This document shows, piece after piece, positions 5,775-10,506 of a stretch of DNA of 10,506 nucleotides. The stretch is from assembly GCA_005800795.1 (NCBI GenBank), contig SYEN01000022.1, positions 1 through 10,506 on the forward strand, written 5' to 3'. The first letter of the stretch is position 1. Each line of letters begins with the position of its first letter. The notes under the pieces were generated by a model that made no database searches, was not told the origin of the DNA, and worked only from the letters and a program-made list of their open reading frames with translations. The position numbers and the translations under genes were made by a program. Origin of the DNA: Burkholderiales bacterium. GTDB lineage: Bacteria > Pseudomonadota > Gammaproteobacteria > Burkholderiales > SG8-41.

Positions 5775-6623
5775 ATGGGCCAGAATTCTAAAATTGAATG
5801 GACGCACCATACTTTCAACCCTTGGTGGGGTTGCGTGAAAGTGTCGCCGGCGTGCAAGTTCTGTTACGCAGAAACGTGGGCGCGCCGCGTAGGCGTCGAA
5901 GCATGGGGAGCGGCGTCCGAACGTCGATTTTTCTCAGATCACCACTGGGCCGAACCTTTTAAATGGAACAAGGAGGCACAACGAGATGGTCAGCGTAGGC
6001 GCGTGTTTTGCGCATCTATGGCAGACGTATTTGAAAATAGGCGCGATCTTGACCTTTGGCGCTCACGGTTATGGCCAATCATCGACTCGACACCTTGGTT
6101 AGACTGGTTGCTACTCACGAAACGTCCGCAGAATATAGGCCGATTGTCGCCATGGAAACGAAACTGGCCGCGAAATGTATGGTTGGGTACGACCGCAGAA
6201 AAGCAAAATTGGGCGCGTGAGCGCATTGCTCATCTTATGAGTTACCCAGCCGCTGTACGCTTTGTATCTTGCGAACCTTTACTAGGCCCGATAGATTTGA
6301 CCGAATGGTTAGCACCTGCTTCATCCAAAAAAGGCCTAAATTGGGTAATCGCAGGCGGTGAAAGCGGCCCAAAGTCTAGGCCCATGAATCCGGCTTGGGC
6401 AGAATCAATACGTGACCAATGTTTAGCCACAGGCGTTCCATTTCATTTTAAGCAGTGGGGACACTGGGGGCCACACGCAAACGGAACAAAGAAGCTCATA
6501 GACACTGTGATGCTAACTGATCGAGAAGGCAAGGAAATTCAACTATTCAAACTTGGCAAGCACGCCACAGGTCGGCGTTTAGGTGGGGAAGTTCATGATG
6601 GCTTCCCTTCGGCGAATTCTTAG
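5775..6623 (+). CDS. Phage Gp37/Gp68-family (DUF5131) three-Cys-motif protein
   Basis: A 282-residue protein of the family first named from mycobacteriophage Gp37/Gp68 (Pfam DUF5131). The N-terminus KIEWTHHTFNPWWGC followed by SPACKFCYAE gives three cysteines, C20-x6-C27-x2-C30, with an aromatic residue before the last one. This recalls the CxPhiC half of radical-SAM [4Fe-4S] sites, so an iron-sulfur, radical-SAM-like enzyme is plausible but unproven. Further hallmarks are CASMADVFE (79-87), LLLTKRP (112-118), SCEPLLGPID (165-174), WVIAGGESGP (190-199) and FKQWG (225-229). Length and motif set look complete. ATG 5775 is supported by GAGGAA five bases upstream and by family-like N-terminal residues. 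It is preceded by a LexA box and converges on the TcmP gene, sharing four bases at the stops. The real reaction and substrate are unknown to me. Confidence 0.9.
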   Translation: MGQNSKIEWTHHTFNPWWGCVKVSPACKFCYAETWARRVGVEAWGAASERRFFSDHHWAEPFKWNKEAQRDGQRRRVFCASMADVFENRRDLDLWRSRLWPIIDSTPWLDWLLLTKRPQNIGRLSPWKRNWPRNVWLGTTAEKQNWARERIAHLMSYPAAVRFVSCEPLLGPIDLTEWLAPASSKKGLNWVIAGGESGPKSRPMNPAWAESIRDQCLATGVPFHFKQWGHWGPHANGTKKLIDTVMLTDREGKEIQLFKLGKHATGRRLGGEVHDGFPSANS

Positions 6624-7492
6624 TCACCAAAATTAAGCATTCTGTTGTTCCCTTGCGCTACGTCCGTCCAAACCTTTGACGCAATTTTCTCGTTTCGGGA
6701 AAAGAAAACCAATCGATAGCGCGGTGAATTATCGTCACCTCCAACTAGCGGCATTGACTTACTAATCTTAAAGCCGAGCCCTTTAATAAGCTCAACCCAG
6801 TACTTGAAAAATTCCTCGCGAAGCACTAATTTTCCATACTTGTTTGGGTCGATTACTTTGCGCCAATTAGGCGCGGCCGAGTCAAACCGAGATCGATCTG
6901 CATCAGTTTCGAGCTCGATATTTCGCTGTAAATCGTAGACGCTAAAATGTACTAGAAAGTCGACCGTCGGCAATTTAGCGAGCGTCTGAATAATATCGAA
7001 CGAAAGAAATTCTAGGTTGTAAGGGTCAATGTAAGCCAGCGTAAGGCAACGACGCTGCGGAACTCGCTTGATCATTTCTGAAATTGTGGTTTGTGCCGCT
7101 CCGACAAAGTGTTCAACCGGAGCGTTTAACGCGGTTAATCGTTGATTATTCGCAGTAGCACGTGATTCGGAGATATCTCCAACAAGCATTTGAGTAAATG
7201 GTGCTTGATTCGCCAAAGATTGGCGCCATGCGACAATGCTACCGCCGTCCCTCGTATTTTTTTCTCCCTTAACCTGAATCCGTCCGGGACCGCAAAACGG
7301 ATCAATCAAAACCCTATGGGACCAACCCTTCCATGCGTGGCGGGTACCAATAAGCCAATCGCAAAGCAGTCTATGTTTTTCGGTTGGCACCCAAATACCG
7401 ACCCCTTCTTCATTCGGACCAAGTTCAATTGGTAGCTCAGGAAGCGGATCAGACTGAGGGAAATCAACTACTCTAGACGGATGTGAGGGCAA
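6620..7492 (-). CDS. tcmP: Three-Cys-motif partner protein TcmP
   Basis: A 290-residue protein that I recognise as TcmP (TIGR04474), named for its habitual genomic association with three-Cys-motif (Gp37/Gp68) proteins, exactly the neighbour here. After a roughly 30-residue variable start come GIWVPTEKHRLLCDWL, then VLIDPFCGPGR (61-71), which resembles the SAM-binding motif I of Rossmann methyltransferases. Next are MLVGDIS (102-108) at a motif-II position and AYIDPYNLEFLSFD (153-166), resembling a DPPY-type motif IV. A methyltransferase-like fold is inferred; catalysis is not shown. The only standard start is TTG 7492, with no Shine-Dalgarno sequence before it, so the true start may differ by some residues; the conserved part begins near residue 32. 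Its TAA overlaps the neighbour's TAG tail to tail. G+C is low (24 of 60 in bases 7141-7200), suggesting horizontal acquisition. Confidence 0.87.
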   Translation of the reverse strand: MPSHPSRVVDFPQSDPLPELPIELGPNEEGVGIWVPTEKHRLLCDWLIGTRHAWKGWSHRVLIDPFCGPGRIQVKGEKNTRDGGSIVAWRQSLANQAPFTQMLVGDISESRATANNQRLTALNAPVEHFVGAAQTTISEMIKRVPQRRCLTLAYIDPYNLEFLSFDIIQTLAKLPTVDFLVHFSVYDLQRNIELETDADRSRFDSAAPNWRKVIDPNKYGKLVLREEFFKYWVELIKGLGFKISKSMPLVGGDDNSPRYRLVFFSRNEKIASKVWTDVAQGNNRMLNFGD

Positions 7493-7510
7493 AGTAATTA
7501 TTTCAGTTGA

Positions 7511-7639
7511 ATGGAAAAAAGCAATCGTGTGGATACTGCCAGATTTCCCCGACCATCGCGCTTTATTGTTCAGCGATCACGCCTCTTAGATGGCAAAGCG
7601 TACTACGGGTTTATCGCTTGCTTGGCCGAATTGAATTAG
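7511..7639 (+). CDS. Possible 42-residue small ORF in the intergenic region
   Basis: ATG 7511 to TAG 7637-7639 encodes 42 residues (MEKSNRVDTARFPRPSRFIV and onward to AELN). It is divergent from the TcmP gene, starting 18 bases beyond its TTG. I see no convincing ribosome site and no family resemblance. It could be chance or the tail of a degraded gene. Its stop codon lies inside the right copy of the 13-bp direct repeat. Confidence 0.15.
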   Translation: MEKSNRVDTARFPRPSRFIVQRSRLLDGKAYYGFIACLAELN

Positions 7640-7646
7640 ATATTTC
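7634..7646 (+). repeat. 13-bp direct repeat, right copy
   Basis: AATTAGATATTTC is identical to 5662-5674, 1972 bases away and in the same orientation. It lies between the TcmP gene and the molybdenum hydroxylase gene. The surrounding 7493-7758 stretch has no other recognisable gene apart from the doubtful 42-residue ORF. Confidence 0.45.
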
Positions 7647-7733
7647 CGCGCACTCAATGCTCAATTAATACGCGCACCATAACTTACCACGCGGCCCCAA
7701 GGTACCGCTGCGCCCCTTGCATCCGAATATCTA

Positions 7734-7753
7734 TAACTATCTGTTTTTATTGA
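7734..7753 (+). repeat. Degenerate third copy of the AT-rich 22-bp repeat
   Basis: By eye, 17 of 20 positions match the first 20 bases of the repeat at 4677-4698, including the central TGTTTTTATT core, in the same orientation. It lies 5 bases beyond the stop codon of the molybdenum hydroxylase gene. Part of the similarity could reflect T-richness. Confidence 0.35.
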
Positions 7754-7758
7754 CATTT

Positions 7759-10045
7759 TTACTTACCAGCCCGCATCGCCCCCCAAATCCGGGATGCTGT
7801 CAGCGGCATATCCAGATGCGTAACATCCACCGTCTGTAACGCGTCCAGCGTGGCACTCACCAGCGAAGGGATCGAAGCCGTACACCCCGACTCCCCCACG
7901 CCCTTCACACCGAGCGGACTGACTTTGCTCACCGTGGCATGCTCTTCTCCACGGAATTCGGGCACCAGCCCGGCGCGCGGCATGACGTAATCCATGAAGC
8001 TCGCGGTTAGCGGCTGGCCGGAGGTTTTGTCGTAGACGATCTGTTCGCCAAACACCTGCCCCGCGCCCTGCACCACGCCGCCGTGCATCTGGCCTTCGAC
8101 AATGGCGTGGTTGATGACCACGCCGCAGTCATCCACCGCGCAGTACGACACCACTTTCGGTTCGCCGGTTTCCTTGTCCACCTCGACTTCGCTGATATGG
8201 CACCCGTTGGGAAAGGTGGAGCCGAACGTACCGCCAACCAGCACGTTCACGGTTTTTGTTTTGGCGATGTCGGCGAGCTTCACCTTCCGCCTGGAATCCT
8301 TCGAACTGAATTCGCCTTTCGCGTATTGCACTTGCGACGGTTCCAGTTGCAGTTCGAGTGCGGCAAGTGCCTTGCCTTCTTCGATCAGCTTCAGCGCTGC
8401 AAGGTGGCTTACGCTGCCCACGCCCACCGTCGTGCGCGAGCCCCCGGTATGGCCGCCGATGAGCGTGGTGCCCGGCGCACATTGCACGACCTTGATCTGT
8501 TTGAGCGGCACACCCAGCGCGTTGGCGACTATCGTGCCCAGCGTGGTTTCGTGGCCGTGACCCTGCGACTTTGCCACCATGTAGAGCGTGACCGTACCTG
8601 CGGCATCGACCGTTAGTTCTACTTCATCCTTGGGCGCATTACCCGCGCCGGAGGGTCTCGATCACGGTGGAAATGCCAATGCCGCGCAGCTTGCCATTCT
8701 TTGCTGACTGCGCACGGCGCGCGGCGAACCCGCTGTAATCGGCCAGCGCCAACGCCTTCGACAGCACACCGGGAAAATCGGCGTTCTCGTAGGTGGAGCC
8801 CGTCGGCGTTTTGTAGGGAAACGCCTGCGGCGGAATGAAATTGCGGCGCCGCAGATCAGCTCTATCCATGCCGATTTCCAGCGCGGCCTGATCGACAAAA
8901 CGTTCTACCACGTAAGCGATGTCGGGCCGCCCCGCGCCGCGATACGAGCCCATCGGCGTGGTGTTGGTCAGCGGCACGCGAAACAGCGCGTAAAGCGCGG
9001 GGATGTGATACACGCCCGTGAGACACATGGTGGTATTACGAATATGCCCCGCCGAGCCGGGCGACAGATACGCGCCCATGTCGGCGATCCAGTTCAGCCG
9101 GAATGCCACGAAGCGGCCATCTTTATCCATCGCCAATTCGCCATCGGCGATGTTGCCGCGGCCGTGGTTGTCCGTAAGAAACGATTCGACACGGGTTGAA
9201 ACCCATTTGACCGGTTTGCCCAACGCCTTGGCCGCGATCATCAGCGCGGCGTACTCCGGGTACGCCGGCGTGCGCTGGCCGAAGCCGCCGCCGACATCGT
9301 ACGCTTCGTAAATCAGCTTGTCCTCGGGCACCCCCGTCCACGAGGACAACATCTTGCGCTGCGTGGTTACGCCCTGCATCACCACGTTGAAACGATACGA
9401 TTCATTCGCGGGGTCGTAGGCGACCAGACACGCGCGCGGCTCCATCGGGCTGGGCGTCACGCGCGTGCAATCGACACGCAGGCGCGTCACGTGAGCGGCA
9501 TTCTTGATGGCCTCAGCAACAGCGGCTTCACTGCCGGTTTCACACTCGTACACCAGGTTGTCCGGCACGGCGTCATCGAGCAGCGGCGCGCCGGGCGCCA
9601 GCGCCTGTTCCGGGTCAACAATGGCTTGCAACACGCGATATTCGACTTCCACCAGTTCGGCGGCGTCAGCTGCGGCCCCGGCGGAATCCGCCACCACCAG
9701 CGCCACTGCTTCGCCCACAAAACGCACCTTGCCATGCGCCAGCACCGGGCGGTCGAGCGCGCGCGCTTTCATGCCGTTCTTGCCGGCGCCGCCGAGCCCA
9801 TGCGCGGCACGCACGTAGCCCGCGGCCACCGCATCCGCGCCGGTATAAACGCCTTTGACACCGGGCGCCGTAAGTGCGCGCTGCGTGTGGACCGAGACAA
9901 CTTCCGCATGCGCATGGTCCGCGCGCACGAAGTGGCCATAGAGTTGCCCCGGCACGGTCCAGTCGGCGGCGTATTTGCCATGGCCGGTGATCAGGCGTTG
10001 GTCTTCGACTCTGCGGCCGTCGTGATAATGATCGTGTGTATCCAT
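7759..10045 (-). pseudogene. Frameshifted molybdopterin-binding large subunit, xanthine/CO dehydrogenase family
   Basis: Two abutting reading frames make one 761-residue protein of the CoxL/XdhB-like family if one base is removed. The first runs from ATG 10045 to a premature stop at 8639-8641, the second from about 8654 to 7759. At the CCC run (8653-8655 on the plus strand) removing one base turns TVIETLRRG-stop into TVIETSGAGNAPKDEVEL, the family consensus. Family landmarks: the hammerhead-domain start GHGKYAADWTVPGQLYGHF (21-39), GGGFGQ (252-257) near the molybdopterin cytosine dinucleotide site, SYRGAGR (367-373), QGHGHET (494-500) and the catalytic-type Glu718 in GVGESG. SYRGAGR is the form II type and not the AYxCSFR loop of true CO dehydrogenase, so a hydroxylase of N-heterocycles or aldehydes is more likely. 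No FAD or [2Fe-2S] subunit gene is in the window. A GTG start at 10108 is also open, but ATG 10045 fits the family's N-terminus; its ribosome site is weak. A sequencing error cannot be excluded. Confidence 0.85.
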
Positions 10046-10366
10046 AATAAGTGTGTTTTCTTTCTGATTGAGCTCAGTCGCGGCTACAGCCTGAAATGCG
10101 CAGGCCACCCAATTGCGAACATTCGCGCATTCGGCAGGAGTGGATTATTAGAAGTCGCTATTTTGCAACAAACCATGCTCTTTCCATACCCTCGCGCTTC
10201 ATGAGCTTTGGGCGAACAATCATTGGGAAAGGCACTAACCTTCGACGTTTCAAACACGCGAAAGCTCTCGCAGCATAGCGATGAGCAAAATCCTCTTTCT
10301 CGACCTGAGGACGACGACGCCATTCAGTGGTTGTGTAGTCCCCGTAGTCTACTTGGTGACCAAGCT
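10046..10366. other. Intergenic stretch with no recognised gene
   Basis: These 321 bases lie between the start of the molybdenum hydroxylase gene and the IS left end. Open frames exist on both strands (for example a minus-strand frame ending at 10158 that runs into the IS), but none shows a ribosome site or a family resemblance. The promoter of the hydroxylase gene should be here, yet I find no convincing -35/-10 pair. The IS may have cut a former upstream gene or promoter. Confidence 0.5.
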
Positions 10367-10389
10367 TGAACCGCCCCGGGAATTGAGGA

Positions 10390-10416
10390 GGCTCCAAAGT
10401 CTGAGAAAATGGAGCC
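10390..10416 (+). promoter_or_regulatory. Hairpin covering the ribosome site of the IS orfA
   Basis: GGCTCCA (10390-10396) can pair with TGGAGCC (10410-10416) as a 7-bp stem with a 13-base loop, ending directly before the orfA ATG and including its GGAG. IS elements often use such structures to stop translation on transcripts entering from outside. The pairing is seen; the role is inferred. Confidence 0.4.
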
Positions 10417-10506
10417 ATGACCAAATCCAATAGCAAATCTAACCGATATTCCCCTGAAGTCAAAGAACGCGCAGTACGCCTGGTGCAGGAGCACCGTGGC
10501 GAATAC
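10417..10506 (+). CDS. IS3-family transposase OrfA, N-terminus (partial)
   Basis: The first 30 codons are present (MTKSNSKSNRYSPEVKERAV, then RLVQEHRGEY) before the window ends. The (K/R)YSPEV(K/R)ERAVR(L/M)V-x-EH pattern is the start of the helix-turn-helix domain of IS3-family OrfA, which binds the IS ends. In intact elements OrfA is joined to the DDE-bearing OrfB by a programmed -1 frameshift; that part is not visible. The start at ATG 10417 is supported by GGAG close upstream and by the usual MTK opening. Confidence 0.88.
   Translation, partial: MTKSNSKSNRYSPEVKERAVRLVQEHRGEY

Larger units (their letters stand above)
10367..10506 (+). mobile_element. Left end of an IS3-family insertion sequence (truncated by the window)
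   Basis: TGAACCGCCCCGGG at 10367-10380 matches, from memory, the terminal inverted repeat of a common group of IS3-family elements. The transposase orfA begins 50 bases inside, at 10417, the usual leader length. The right end and orfB lie outside the window, so neither the target duplication nor element integrity can be judged. The exact left base could be off by one or two. Confidence 0.75.

Noticed and set aside
7651..7666. Tandem CTCAATG / CTCAATT
   Set aside because: Only two 7-base units with one mismatch, not linked to a promoter or gene boundary; likely chance.
9491..10204. Long plus-strand open frame of 237 codons opposite the hydroxylase gene
   Set aside because: It is the antisense shadow of a gene with clear family motifs, a common artefact of high-GC codon use.
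10240..10280. Plus-strand peptide ending in ALAA followed by a stop, reminiscent of an ssrA tag
   Set aside because: No tRNA-like acceptor ends or pseudoknot context are visible around it; the match is only a few residues long.
10158..10463. Minus-strand open frame of 101 codons across the IS boundary
   Set aside because: Part of it is antisense to the IS leader and orfA start, the rest has no family resemblance or ribosome site, and other frames are equally open there.

Overview
The window looks like an accessory stretch of a high-GC, free-living proteobacterial chromosome, most likely a betaproteobacterium (Burkholderiales-like). The reasons are a Bug/TctC-type solute-binding protein gene plus a second, broken one, scattered aerobic catabolic genes, an IS3-family element at the right edge, and G+C around 60-65% in the catabolic genes. 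This placement is inferred from gene content; there is no rRNA or other marker in the window.

Layout. (1) Bases 2-1616, plus strand: the last 65 codons of an acyl-CoA-dehydrogenase-fold flavoprotein, an internally deleted Bug gene overlapping its end, and an intact TauD/TfdA-type Fe(II)/2-oxoglutarate dioxygenase. (2) Bases 1617-1684: a 10-bp hairpin terminator between convergent operons, then an AT-rich 22-bp repeat. (3) Bases 1685-4538, minus strand: a DUF6295-like small protein, a dienelactone-hydrolase-family enzyme, an intact Bug protein, then a parD-parE type II toxin-antitoxin pair. The same 22-bp repeat recurs inverted at 4677-4698, so the two copies bracket this whole minus-strand block. 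(4) Bases 4790-5475, plus strand: a Phd/YefM antitoxin and a VapC-like PIN toxin, divergent from parDE.

(5) Bases 5476-7758: the most interesting part, with visibly lower G+C in its second half. A Gp37/Gp68 (DUF5131, three-Cys-motif) protein and a TcmP (three-Cys-motif partner) protein face each other with overlapping stop codons. Upstream of the first lies a 16-bp sequence that matches the LexA box CTGT-N8-ACAG exactly and sits on the -10 region of a promoter with a perfect TTGACA -35. A 13-bp direct repeat (AATTAGATATTTC) lies on each side of the pair. The parsimonious reading is a transferred, damage-inducible two-gene module of unknown biochemistry, possibly radical-SAM-like plus methyltransferase-like, next to two toxin-antitoxin modules.

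(6) Bases 7759-10045, minus strand: the molybdopterin-binding large subunit of a xanthine/CO dehydrogenase-family hydroxylase, split by a single-base frameshift at a GGG run (8653-8655). (7) Bases 10046-10366: no recognisable gene. (8) Bases 10367-10506: the left end of an IS3-family element with the first 30 codons of orfA, running off the window.

The catabolic genes fit peripheral degradation of organic acids or aromatics: periplasmic capture by Bug proteins, then oxygenase, hydrolase and hydroxylase steps. No substrate can be read from the sequence. Several broken genes, two toxin-antitoxin loci, an IS end and repeat pairs mark this as a rearranged, plastic region.
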